64,000 nt of DNA from Zygnema cylindricum (lineage: Eukaryota > Streptophyta > Zygnematophyceae > Zygnematales > Zygnemataceae). The stretch is from contig JBBHKE010001149.1 of assembly GCA_037447655.1 (NCBI GenBank), positions 65,591 through 129,590 of the forward strand. The letters are read 5' to 3'. Made by a program: the position numbers and the translations under genes. The notes under the pieces are model-generated. The model worked only from the letters and a program-made list of their open reading frames with translations, made no database searches and was not told the origin of the DNA. Within the stretch, counting starts at the first letter, position 1. The number at the start of each line of letters is the position of its first letter. Positions 48,577 through 59,104 of the stretch are shown piece after piece.

Positions 48577-49814
48577 TTGATTCCCGATCGCTCACCTCTT
48601 GTCCAGCTTTTAGGTCATACTGGTCAGTCTGCTCAGTCTCAGCTTACGGGTTCACTCGACTCTAGATCTGGTATTACCAGCACGTATAGATCTACTTCAT
48701 CTGTCTCCTCATCCTCTTCCCATAACTGGGGGGAAGATTCAGACATAGACTCCCTTGATATCCGAGATCTAAATCTACCATCTTCGCTTATTCTTTTGAG
48801 TGGAAATATTCACACTAACTCCGATTCCTATTTTGTGGATATGGCCTCGTCCATAGACACCGGAGGAGGTAGAAATCAGTTTTGTTTTTCGGGTCTCAAG
48901 GACACTATGTCTTTGTCACATTTTCGAATTCTTTTTGATTTGGAGATGCGCGATCTTGCTTTCCGGTATCAAGACCGTTATGATTTACGGGTTGCTTTTT
49001 CGTTACTTGGGCGATACCTTAGGGGATCTGCCCTATCTCTATATACACGGAAATATGCGGCTTTTTGTGCTATGACAGAAATGGCACCTGCATATTCAGG
49101 ATCTTTAGCCATAACAGGCAGTCCAAAAATTCTTTTCCAAGCTGCTGTACCCGCAGTTTATGACCCTGCAGGCAACGAAATTTCACGTGAAATACCTGAG
49201 GTCCCTTGTCAACGAAATTTCACCTGAAATACCCGAGGTCCCTCATCAGTTCGTCGTTGCGGCTCGGGCTGCAATCCCAACCCGCCCTGCAATGCTGGTT
49301 CCTCTAAGGGATCCGTGTTCCTCTAAGGGATCTAGTATCATTTGTTTTAAGTTTATCACAGTAAGAGTACCGAATGCACAATCCCGATCAGGTTAAAGAA
49401 CTAATGAATTTCGAACGTCGCCCAAGCGAAACCGCTCCGGCATTGCGAGCACGTATGGAAACATTACGTGAAGCACTGCCAGATCTCATGTCAAATGCAG
49501 AGGTAGTTCAGAAATTTGTGGGGCAATTTCCCACCCATTCTCGACGTTTCATTCAAAGCCATTTGACAAAGGCATATGGCCTCAAATTAACTTTCGAGCA
49601 GGCTGCAGAATATGCTGTACGGTATGAAATGCAGACCAGCTGGTGGGACGCTCACGAGCGACCTAAGTCTTCTCCTAATGCAAACCCGAATCCTTATCCT
49701 AATCCTCGCAACCCATGGCCTAATCCGAGACCTCCAAGGGCTCAGGCTATGGGAACATTAACAACAAACCCTGGTGTTCGTTTATGTTTTCAATGTGGTA
49801 ACACTGGTCACGAC
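48577..49814 (+). pseudogene. gag: Gypsy gag, first part, frame-broken
   Basis: 48577-49227 starts MIPDRSPLVQLLGHTG and contains a Ser-rich region and a SHFRILFDLEMRDLAFRYQDR helix-type segment. 49374-49814 carries the typical Gag core (RPSETAPALRARMETLREALPD, KFVGQFPTHSRRFI), a Pro/Asn linker and the start of a zinc knuckle (CFQCGNTGHD). Between them, a 37-bp tandem duplication (49173-49209, 49210-49246) and a 19-bp one (49300-49337) shift the frame. The solo LTR interrupts it at 49815. Confidence 0.82.
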
Positions 49815-50933
49815 TGTTGAAAAATAGATATTTTATGTTCTATCTTTTGTTTTTGGGTCCTGTACTTCTCATACTTGTCGTAGTCACTGAGAATTGGCAG
49901 GCAGCCATGTCTGCCTTACACAGATGAGGAGATAGGCAGAAGATTATGCTCCTGCAAAAGTAATACTGGCACCGTCAAGAACTGATCCCTAACCTCCGGA
50001 CAACAACCGTACGATCTTGGCGCCCGCTTTAAACGTCAGGTCTTGATGAATCGTGACATACATTGTATTTGATATTTATTTAAACTCATATCTACGGCAC
50101 ATTCCATTTAACATCCTACGAATCGAAATGCAACATGGAACGTATGGTAGCGCACGAAATGTAGTACCGCACGAAATTAATGAAACAAACATTTAATTTC
50201 GACGGACGAAATTAAATGTCGCGATCGACGGTTCACAAAGTGAGAACGAATTTCAAATGGTAAACACGGAATGTTGACCGTCGAAATTCAACGGTCAACA
50301 CGGAACTTTGACCGGTGAAATTCAACGGTCAACATTTATTCGGCGCGCCGTCAGATCCAACGGCTGAAATCGAGCGCCGTAAAACGAACGAACGGCACGC
50401 ATGAGTGCTGGTATGCCGGAACTACTATATGGGAGCAGTTCCGCAAAATGGGAGGAAATGACACGTGGCATTATCCTATTGGATGTCGGAAGAGAAAAGG
50501 GACAGAATGACGTTGACCTATTTGCCACGTGGCAGACCGGGAGTGGTGCCGAATATATCCGTACATAAAGTACGACGACTTCTGTACTTTATATGTACGA
50601 TAGTTAGGGTACTCTATTTTGATTGGTTTAGAATAGCTATTAGGAGTTTTTCAGGACTTAGAAAAATATTGAAAAGTCCTCTCTCTCCTAGAGGCCATCT
50701 GTACAAATATGCTGTCTTTGAATAGCCATAACTTAATGCTCAGGTGAGAAAATTCTGTGATTCTTTTTGCAGCGGACTCAGGGGAGTCCAGGCTACATAG
50801 GGGTGTAATCAGTCAGAGTTTTTGCGTCTCAGAATGGGACTTATTCATTGTCAAAGTCAAAAGTGCATATACTATTCTAGAGGCTTTATATAAGCTGGAC
50901 ATTCTGTGTACCAATGGAGGTCACAGAATTACA
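49815..50933 (+). mobile_element. Solo LTR of the Copia-type family, inserted in Gypsy gag
   Basis: Begins TGTTGAAA and ends AATTACA, flanked by the 5-bp duplication ACGAC (49810-49814 and 50934-50938). It is a diverged relative of the LTRs at 27433 and 30676 in the opposite orientation; it shares GATTCTTTTTGC, GGACTCAGGGGAGTCCA and AGCCATAACTTAATGCTC. Internal sequence and the second LTR are gone, as expected from LTR-LTR recombination. Confidence 0.9.
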
Positions 50934-50938
50934 ACGAC

Positions 50939-51226
50939 GGGCGTAGCTGGCCGGATAAGACCGCCACATGTACTCATTGTAATCAAACGGGTCATTATGT
51001 AGATCGATGTCACATTAAAAATCTTGATTTCAGTTATCAAAATCAAATAAAAAACGGCGGTATACTTGCTCGTTCGGCAAAATTGGTCACTCCACCCAAA
51101 GGAGTAGAGAAAGACAACCCTCCAAAAATCAGCAGGAGGGACCGAGAGAAAGCTGAGATGCAGGCTATCGTAGGGGCTATAATGAAGGAGCAGTTTGCCG
51201 CGCTTATGGCGCAGGTCAAACCGTAA
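50939..51226 (+). pseudogene. Gypsy gag, continuation with zinc knuckle
   Basis: The frame interrupted at 49814 resumes exactly at 50939. A knuckle CTHCNQTGHYVDRC (CX2CX4HX4C) binds nucleic acid in this family. The following basic/acidic stretch (RRDREKAEMQAIVGAIMKEQF) is coiled-coil-like. It ends in TAA. Confidence 0.8.
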
Positions 51227-51247
51227 TTAACTGGAATGGCTTGAACT

Positions 51248-51979
51248 GTGGTCCATATGTCCTCTTTTGCTAGGCGATCTTTGCGGGAGTCCACTGTTCA
51301 ACAACGGGCAGCTCAGTTTAAAGGGACTCCCGATCATAATCGTGAGTCAAAATCCATTAACACGCATATCCCACTATCATTTGCTAAAGAACCCCGCTCC
51401 CCTATTCCAGAAACGGCTTCAAGCATCACCGCTGAAGCATTAACTATTTTAGAGAGGAGCATACAAGACACATATAAGGTCAAAGAACAGTTGTCCATCC
51501 TGTCCACCATGCTTCCCGAGTTGGATAACAACGAAAAAACTATAGATCTAACTCCTTTAGCAGTTGCGTTACAAACATTACAAAACCATCGTAATGCTCT
51601 CTCCCTTCAAGCTATTACTATTGAAGAGCGCTCTAGTCTCACTCCTCACATCAGTTTTCTAGATAACAAATTGGGCGTGTTCACAGTTAATGGGTTTGCT
51701 CCGACACTTCCTCTCATGAATACAGGTGCAAAGCTAATTATCCTCGGTTCTGATTTTGACATCAAAATAGGTCTTACAATAGATAAGCTACAACCCACTA
51801 CCACACGTCCATTGATTTCCGCAGATACCAGTGAGCCAGTCCTCGGCATTACGATGGACCCAATCTGTTTTCAGTTTCAGAGTCAGTCAGTGACGGATTT
51901 CGCAGAAATTTATGCTGACGCCTTGGTCACCAAGTGTAGTGACTATGAATGCTTGGTCGGTCAAGACGTTATTTTCTGA
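51248..51979 (+). pseudogene. Gypsy retropepsin-like protease region
   Basis: About 240 residues. The C-terminal half has the aspartic-protease layout (FTVNGFAPTLPLMNTGAKLIILG ... CLVGQDVIF). The catalytic DTGA is NTGA here; the Asp codon position is 51719 (AAT), a G to A change. The frame ends at TGA 51977, directly before a G10 run. Confidence 0.75.
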
Positions 51980-52128
51980 GTTGGGGGGGGGGTTGATATG
52001 CATGATCAAACATTTTCGTACAGCCTAACAATTTTCCGAAATGCAAAATTTGCTTACCCCTTATCTCGGCCCGAACACCCATGCCTACTACGGCCCATTC
52101 GGCGCTGATCTAGCCAGCCTATGCCGCA

Positions 52129-53340
52129 CTTGGCATAGGTGCAGACATCCTTGAATCTCTAACAGTGGATGAAATCTCACCAGATCCCTTAGGTTTACCA
52201 GAATTATTTAGTACACCAGGATTTATCATACATTCTTCGGGGTTTGACCAACTTTATAAATTTACTATACCAATTTCTTTATGTAGTATTCCACATCCAC
52301 CCTCCATTACGATGGATCCGTCCGGGTTCCTACCCATTAAATGGACACCGGTCAATTTAGAACCTCACCAAAACGGTCTCGTTATCTTGGACCTTTTTGC
52401 CGGAATAAGGACTTCACTTCTCTCATGCCTTTGGAACGGTCTTCTGATAAAGCATTACTATTCTGTAGATATTGACCCTTTTGCTAGACGCGCTCAATTG
52501 CACCACAGTCAAGTCTTGCACGAACATTATCTTCATCTCTTACCCCAGTCTGCGTTTCACGATATGCATTCAGCCTTGCCACAAGATATTCGACTAATAG
52601 GAAATCATCATTTAATGGAATTGGAACCAATTGATCTCCTCTTTCCCGGATGGGAATGTTAGGGTATGTCTAGGGCCGGGAAAGGTTTAGGTCTCGCAGA
52701 TCCACGTACTAAGTTGTTTTTCGAGGTGGTGCGACTTATCCACTTCTTCCAAAAACTAGACCGTCCTTTTGGATACATCATAGAGAACGTCGCAGCTTAT
52801 AATGACCCCTGACCTACAATCCTCGCTGATTATAAACGCATTGAATCAATAATTGGACCACCACAGATCATTGATGCCGCACGCCACGGTTGGCTGGCCC
52901 ACCGGGTTCGTTCCAAGTGGACTAACGTGGTGGACATGGGCCGGCTTCGAGAGGCTAACCTCGATGTCCGACCACCAAACCTTTCCATTCAGGATGCTCT
53001 TCTTCCATTTCATAAAGTCCAGACATGTATACTGACAGACTATCCTCCTCTATTTGGTCTTAACATCCCGGGCCAGCCACTACGTGCACTGCCTACACTA
53101 GTTGCATATCCACACTCTCACGCATACTCACATAATGGACTGGGCATGCTTCAGAATACACATACAGGCAGCTTAGAAGAACCTACTGCCACAGAACTAG
53201 AACATCTTTTACATTTCATCTCAGGCACCACTACTGCTTCGAGACTCACCAAGAGGCAGCGCTGCACCTTACTTGGTCGTGTCATGGATCCCCAATCACT
53301 ATCATTTGTCTTAGGCATGCGGTTCGCAGCTGGTCGATAC
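52129..53340 (+). pseudogene. Cytosine-5 DNA methyltransferase domain (DNMT3/DRM-like) inside the Gypsy polyprotein
   Basis: A single frame from about 52129 carries the C5-methyltransferase motifs in order: I, VILDLFAGIRT (52381 on); II, YSVDIDPFARR; IV, LLFPGWEC with the catalytic Cys at 52657 and the usual next Gln replaced by TAG; a conserved SRAGKGLGLADPR; VI, IIENV (ENV 52783-52791); VIII-like HRVRSKWTN (52900-52926); then LPTLVAYPHSHAYSHNGLG and EPTATELEHLLHFISGTTT...RCTLLG. Two stops, TAG at 52660 and TGA at 52810, break it without changing frame. The HR.R..WTN motif favours the DNMT3/DRM or phage-type group over DNMT1. The known reaction is transfer of methyl from S-adenosylmethionine to cytosine C5. 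It lies between the protease and RT and is bracketed by poly-G runs (51983-51992 and 53368-53376). Confidence 0.85.
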
Positions 53341-53625
53341 GCACAAAAACATCCGTCTCAATCAACTGGGGGGGGGCATACACCATCTAAACACACAGCT
53401 TCCAAGTCCTCACCTTCTCTTCGGGGTATAATTTTTAAGCTTGCTTTTTTTCCTTTCCCCAATAAGTCTGACACAGATCACACTATTTATGATTTTTTGG
53501 AACCTAGTCACATGAGCTGGTCTCTCCCAGAATACACAGCCGCTAGATCTCAGGTACCAGTACGGGCATCACCACACTAGACAGCTGCATTTCCGTCTAG
53601 AAGTTGGCATCACGCTGTAAATTGT
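53341..53625 (+). pseudogene. Linker between methyltransferase and RT in the Gypsy pol
   Basis: Same frame continues after the methyltransferase (KHPSQSTGGGHTP...) with a G9 run at 53368-53376 and a TAG at 53578. No domain is recognised. Confidence 0.55.
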
Positions 53626-54447
53626 TTGCATCAACTTACTGTCGAGTATGATTTGGGTCACTCCTTGATAGCAGATGAACAGCTAGCATTCGTACAACCC
53701 ATGGAAGCCATGACCATTAACACGCCTGAAAAACCGGCATGGAAATTCGGAACTGGACTAACAGAAACTGAACACGAACTTTTAGATGAAGTCATAAACC
53801 GGAACGTAGACGCATTTGCTTTCTCCATGAAAGACTTAGGTCGACACACCACTTACAAAATGTCTATTGACTTGGAAGATGACAGACCTATATTTAAGCC
53901 TAAGCATCGCCTATCCGAGACTGAATGGGAATCTGTAGACAAATGATGCAAAGAGTTAGAAGAGGTAGGTTTGATTAATAGGCCCGATTCCACTTTCGCG
54001 GCGCCCACGGTCATGCCCCGTAAAAAAAACGCAGAGGGGAATTTTACAGAAAGTCGCATGTGTGGGGACTATCGAAAACTGAATTCACATACAATCCAGG
54101 ACCGACATACAATGCCGTTGGCCGAGGATATTTTTGATCACGTGGGCGGAGCTAATTATTTTAGCATCCTAGATGTGCGACAGGGATTTAATCAAATCAA
54201 AATAGAAAAAAAAGATCGACACAAAACTGCATTTTGGGGTAGTGAAGGACGTCGGGAATGGGCGGTTATGCCTTTTGGACTGAAAAATGCACCGGCAGTA
54301 TTCCAGAAAGTCATGGACTCAGTGTTGGGGGGATGTAAGTTTGCCCGTTGCTATATTGACGATTTAATCATCGCTTCAACCTTGTATAGAGGAACATGCA
54401 GTGCATATAGAGTGGGTGTTGAGGGAATTAAAAAAGGTAGGACTTAA
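53626..54447 (+). pseudogene. Gypsy reverse transcriptase, palm and fingers
   Basis: Contains the pre-RT segment (YKMSIDLEDDRPIFKPKHRLS), LINRPDSTFAAPTVMPRKK, CGDYRKLNSHT, YFSILDVRQGFNQI, FGLKNAPAVFQ and the catalytic YIDD (54352-54363). A TGA at 53944 (probably a CGA codon originally) and a one-base frameshift near 54385 break it. RT copies element RNA into DNA. Confidence 0.88.
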
Positions 54448-55310
54448 ATCTCATCTTGCCAAATGTACCTTTGGGGCCGAAGGGGTTCCATACCTTGGGC
54501 ACTTTATCTCATCTAAGGGAATTACTCCGGTAGAAGTCAAAGTGGAAGCAATTAGTAAACTACCGGCCCCAACTGATTTGACTAGCCTGCGTGCATTTCT
54601 GGGGTTAGCCAATTATTACCAACGGTTTGTTCCTAGTTTCAGCACACTTGCATCTCCATTAAATGAACTCTTGAAGAATTCAGTCCCGTTCACGTGGGGA
54701 CCCTCTCAGATCGAGGCATTTCAGGGCTTAAAGGATGCACTATCCACCGCTCCTATTCTTCGTCCCCCAAATCATAAGTTACCATTTTGCCTACAAACGG
54801 ACTTTGGTAAGCCCGGTATTGCAGCCATCCTAACTCAGCGTGAACTCACATGTGAGGAATATGTGGTGGCTTATGCCAGTCGGAGGAACAATCAAGCGGA
54901 GTCAAATTATAGTAGTTATGAGGTGGAGTGCCTTGCCGCAGTTTGGGGTATTGTGCATTTCCGACATTACCTCTATGGCAAGCCTTTTACCCTTCTTACT
55001 AACCATCAACCATTGCATTGGCTCATGACCAATGACAAGCTATCCGGCAAATTAGCCCGTTCGGCTCTTATTTTACAAGAATATGACATGGAAATAATCT
55101 ATCGACCCGGGCTCCTCAGTTTGAATGCCGACGGCCTCTCCAAGAACCCTTTGCCCCACTCTAATGATAATGGTGTGCGACAAGATTTTGATGACGGATC
55201 AGTTGCCTCCTTATCAGCCGGAGCACATCTGATTTACAGTTTTGCAGCACCTACAAGCCACAAAACCGAACACGATCCATGGCGGGACACTGTTTTAATT
55301 ATTTTCCTAT
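54401..55310 (+). pseudogene. Gypsy RT thumb and RNase H
   Basis: Continues RT (HIEWVLRELKKVGLKSHLAKC, LGHFIS, LRAFLGLANYYQRFV) into RNase H: LPFCLQTDFG, SSYEVECLAAVWGI, TLLTNHQPLHW and LNADGLSKNP. The third acidic residue of RNase H is Asn (TNHQ for TDHQ, codon at 55001), another G to A change. Confidence 0.88.
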
Positions 55311-55500
55311 CTACACAGTCTTTCCGGGCGGGCACCCTACCAATGGAAAAGGAGCGTGTTTGTAAGAGAGCCCAAAGTTACCTATCGATGGGGGGCTCAC
55401 TTATTCTACACAGTCTTTCCGGGCGGGCACCCTACCAATGGAAGAGGAGCGTGTTTGTAAGAGAGCCCAAAGTTACCTATCGATGGGGGGCTCACTTATT
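55311..55500. repeat. 95-bp tandem duplication in the Gypsy pol
   Basis: Units 55311-55405 and 55406-55500 differ at one base seen (AAAAGG/AAGAGG). The length is not a multiple of three, so it shifts the pol frame between RNase H and integrase. Confidence 0.92.
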
Positions 55501-56600
55501 CGTCTTCTCTCAGATAGAAGTCATCACGGCCGACGGAACGACTATCATTTATCAACCAAATTCATACTGACCTTGGACACTATGGCACCAAACGGAGTTT
55601 GAGTTTGGTACAGGCACGGTATTGGTGGTCTGGCATGCACGCTGATGTGGCGGCTGTGTTGTAGGAATACAACACATGTGACTGGCGACGAACTTCATTT
55701 TCTAACCGACAGACCTCCTTTCAGCCCTTGCATATTCGGGGTCTCTTTTACAAGTGGTCGTGTGAATTGGCTAGTCCCTTTCCAATCTCGCGAAGGGGCA
55801 AGCAGTACATTATGATTATGATCAAAAATTTTAGCAAATGGGTGGAAGTTGTGGCCCTCTCGCAAAAAACTGCCAAACTCACCACTACAGCTTTCAAAGA
55901 GCATGTGCTTCTCCGATATGGAGCCCCCGCAGAAGTATCTACCGACCAAGGAACTGAGTTCTGTGGCGAATTTGAGGAGATGCTAGACGAGGCGTTAATC
56001 GATCATCGGCGGACAAGTCGAGACCATCCTCAAGCAGACGGTTTGGTAGAGAGAGCTGTACAAACCTTTAAGCGTGCTTTGCGTAAACATTGCTTAGAAA
56101 AACATATTACGGTGTGGGATGAATTATTGGGATATATTGTCATGGGTTATCCCATGTCTGTACATGCCAGCCTGGCAAATTTCAGCCCTTACTATGTGTT
56201 GTTTGGTCGAAAACAACTACTAGGTATGAATGTACAGAAAGCCGCGAGCTTACCTCAACCTCTTATGTCTGATTCTGTGTTTTTGGAAGAACTAACTAAC
56301 CGAGCGTTGCTTTTGTTAGAGACATATGCCCATTGCCTTTGAAAACTTGCAGATTGCCCAACATCGCGACTCCTTACGGTATGGGACGACTTGCAGTGGC
56401 AGCTACCGGCCACAACAAAAACCCTTCCGGGTGGGGGATTATGTTTATTTGTGGCGGCAAACTTTTGACACACTCGACACGGATGTTTCGGCTCACATTT
56501 TGATGATAACCAAAATCAACGCCAATGGATGATTAAGCTTACAAGGGGATGACACCCGAACTTTGCGGGAGCATTTGAAAAATTGTTCCCCTTGCAATCT
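55501..56600 (+). pseudogene. Gypsy integrase
   Basis: A damaged HHCC zinc region lies at about 55555-55680 (IHTDLGHYGTKR, ARYWWSGMHADVA; the first Cys is lost at a stop). The catalytic core at 55728-56342 has YKWSCELASPFP where the first Asp is expected (Glu at 55764), STDQGTEF (Asp 55944) and DGLVERAVQ (Glu 56049, 35 positions later). The C-terminal part at 56326-56532 (FRVGDYVYLWRQ) ends at TGA 56530; QGDDTRTLREHLKNC follows in frame. Integrase inserts the cDNA. Confidence 0.85.
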
Positions 56601-56651
56601 ACCCGACCTTTCCCACAACATGGACCCGTGGCAGATGCCGATTATTGAGGC

Positions 56652-56860
56652 CACTGGGTGTTAGTTGTGTCAGCGACACTGGGTGTCAGTTGTGTCAGCG
56701 ATCTGATGGAGAAACAATAATGCTTCTTGGCGACTATTGCAATTTGGGATTCCATATGGAGTGTTTGGTTCCACCTCTGCATACTATCCCGGCTGGACAG
56801 TGGTTTTGCCACGGATGTCGCGACCTACCGGCAGTTTTTACCAGCTCCTCCGAAGGCTAA
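56652..56860 (+). pseudogene. C-terminal PHD finger of the Gypsy polyprotein
   Basis: CQLCQRSDGETIMLLGDYCN followed by GFHMECLVPPLHTIPAGQWFCHGC: a C4HC3 PHD pattern, with Gly where the third Cys is expected (LLGD for LLCD). PHD fingers read histone H3 tails; the chromodomain of many Gypsy integrases plays a similar targeting role. A 25-bp tandem duplication (56652-56676, 56677-56701) sits at its first Cys pair and shifts the frame; unit 1 has TTAG where unit 2 has TCAG. Confidence 0.85.
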
Positions 56861-56866
56861 CGAGCT

Positions 56867-56880
56867 GGGGGGGGGGGAAA
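56867..56880 (+). promoter_or_regulatory. Polypurine tract of the Gypsy element
   Basis: G11 followed by AAA and then TGCCATTC, the likely start of the 3' LTR. A shorter copy (CTGGGGAAATGCC) recurs at 57822. Confidence 0.65.
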
Positions 56881-58066
56881 TGCCATTCTTACTTACCCGA
56901 TCTTGTTTTGTCTTTTATTTCTTTGCTAAGTGTAGGTGTTCGAAATAATTTGCTTGTTTTCGGGCATATTCATTTATTATTTCTTGCGCTATATATGTTT
57001 TGTACTCTGATTGTGGTCACAAATACTGTACATATGTAATGGTCATTCATTTTTTGGTGTTTATCGGTGACCCACGCGGGATGTGATGCATGCCATTCAC
57101 GGTTGTACTGTCATGTACGACAGCTGTCACGGTGTAAGATGTCAGCGGGTATTGTAGTTAAATCGGGTCTTAATTGAAGTTTTGGTGACGTGACAAGTTC
57201 ATATCTCAGAGTACAACTAGAGATTCGTACGGGACAAAGGTCGGAATATACTCTCGTACGGTACCACGGGAAAACGATGTGAAATCAGCGTGGAACTGGA
57301 CCGCGGTACGGCATTAGACGTCAGGAATTCAAACGGCTACAAACTTGACAGGTGTTTGAAGTCATGAACCCTTAGAGGTTCATGCATCATTTTTCCTTAG
57401 CTTAGGGAGGGTTTTTATCCTTGAGGTGTAGATGTAAGGTAGTCTGAGGCGGCCACGCAGCGGTCCTCTCTTGAAACTAGCAGCGTTTTAACATAGAAAC
57501 ATGCCTGCTGAGAGACATGTAGGAATTAGTGTTGCCGTACGGATTAGTGAAAGCATAGGATAAATGCCATTTGGCGAGATAGTAACTTTTGCAAATTAAG
57601 TTCGGGAATCCAACATTGGAAGGTTGTCGTTTTCTGACAAGCATTATTCTTGAGATTTGTCGAACTCTGTCGTTAGGGTTTCACCTGAATATTTAGTGAC
57701 AGGCTTGTTTTTGAGTTAGGGTTTTTCCTTTTTCAGACCCATGGTTTCAGGCTAGTGATTGTCTCTTAGTTTTTCCTTCTCTTTGTACTAAGACCTTACC
57801 TTATCTACCGGCGCAAGCTAGCTGGGGAAATGCCATTCTTACTTTCCCGATCTTGTTTTGTCTTTTATTTCCTTGCTAAGTGCAAGTGTTCAAAATAATT
57901 TGCTTGTTTTTCGGGCATATTCATTTATTATTTCTTGCGGTATATATGCTTTGTACTCCGATTGTGGTCACAAATACTGTACATAAGTAATGGTCATTCA
58001 TTTTCTGGTGTTTATCGGTGACCCACGCGGGATGTGATGCATGCCATTCACGGTTGTACTGTCATG
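56881..58066 (+). repeat. 3' LTR region of the Gypsy element, with a 250-bp segment present twice
   Basis: 56881-57115 and 57831-58066 are near-identical direct repeats (TGCCATTCTTAC ... GGTTGTACTGTCATG), 950 bp apart. Between them, 57133-57822 matches the 5' LTR portion 46262-46975. The LTR therefore appears to restart at its own beginning and the rest of it is missing. Confidence 0.75.
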
Positions 58067-58075
58067 CATGACATG

Positions 58076-59100
58076 TTAAAATTATACATTTATTCCGTCC
58101 ATTATCTTAGAGAGACTTATTATTGAAGTGTTGACCTTTGTGCCTTTCACAATGCTCACGGTTCATCCACTAACCTCTAATTTTGGTGCATTGTGGTGAA
58201 ATTGAATTGTTGAACGGATGGATGGTTGTGTGGTTGTTCATGTCGATGCAAAAATTTTGAGGTGTAAAAAGCAAAAAAAATGATGGAAAGGTAGATTTAA
58301 ATGTCACACGGTGGCCGATAGATAAACGACAACGATACGTAGTTGACAACTTTTTTTCTTTGGTTTTCGTCATTTATTTTTATTTTTGGGGTGAGGTACA
58401 ATACGGAGGAGCGCGGTCACATGACTACTAACGATGAAGCCTGGCGAGAGGGGATTGTGGCGACGTGGCTCGCCACTTGGCGTCGCAAGGCAACAAGTCA
58501 AACATCGTCGCTATGTCAATCGCAACGGTTGGTGCAATAAGCTAATTTTTCCAACCATGGTATGTCACTGCACAAACAACACCTCTTAAAAGACGCGGTG
58601 GCGATTGTTTGGTTGTTGGACCATACAAGGCGACCCCGAGACGCGAAGAAAATAATAAAAAGGTTTCGCACATTTGTTTTTTTCTGTGCGACTTATATTT
58701 TGCCGTTCGGACAATTTTTGTTTCATAGGTCGTACATTCCTTGCGTGTCACACATGCCAAATCCAACAGTGTATATGTCAACATGATGCCACATCAAAGT
58801 TTTAGCCATGTAGAAATTGCCTTTTTTACAACGACTATTGAAGACTATCCCTAATCAATTGCAATATATATATAATCAAAATAGGGGCAAAGTAAATTGA
58901 CTTGTGTCTTTGTCCTCGGTAAAATGATCCGAAACTAAGGGTACTTTCCCATGTGCTAAAGTTACAGTTATTTTCTCTAGGTTTCCTCCATAACGTAGAA
59001 AAAAACGTGAAAATCTGCAACCGTACCAAAAAATTGAAATTACCATCTTACAAGCTGCTTTATCTTAAAACTATATATGTACTACAGTTTATGGTGGTCC
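58076..59100. other. Intergenic, with one isolated PIF-type terminus
   Basis: No gene is seen. TAAGGGTACTTTCCCATGTGC near 58937-58957 matches the left ends of families D and E next to a TAA, but no right end was found. Confidence 0.5.
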
Positions 59101-59104
59101 ACAA

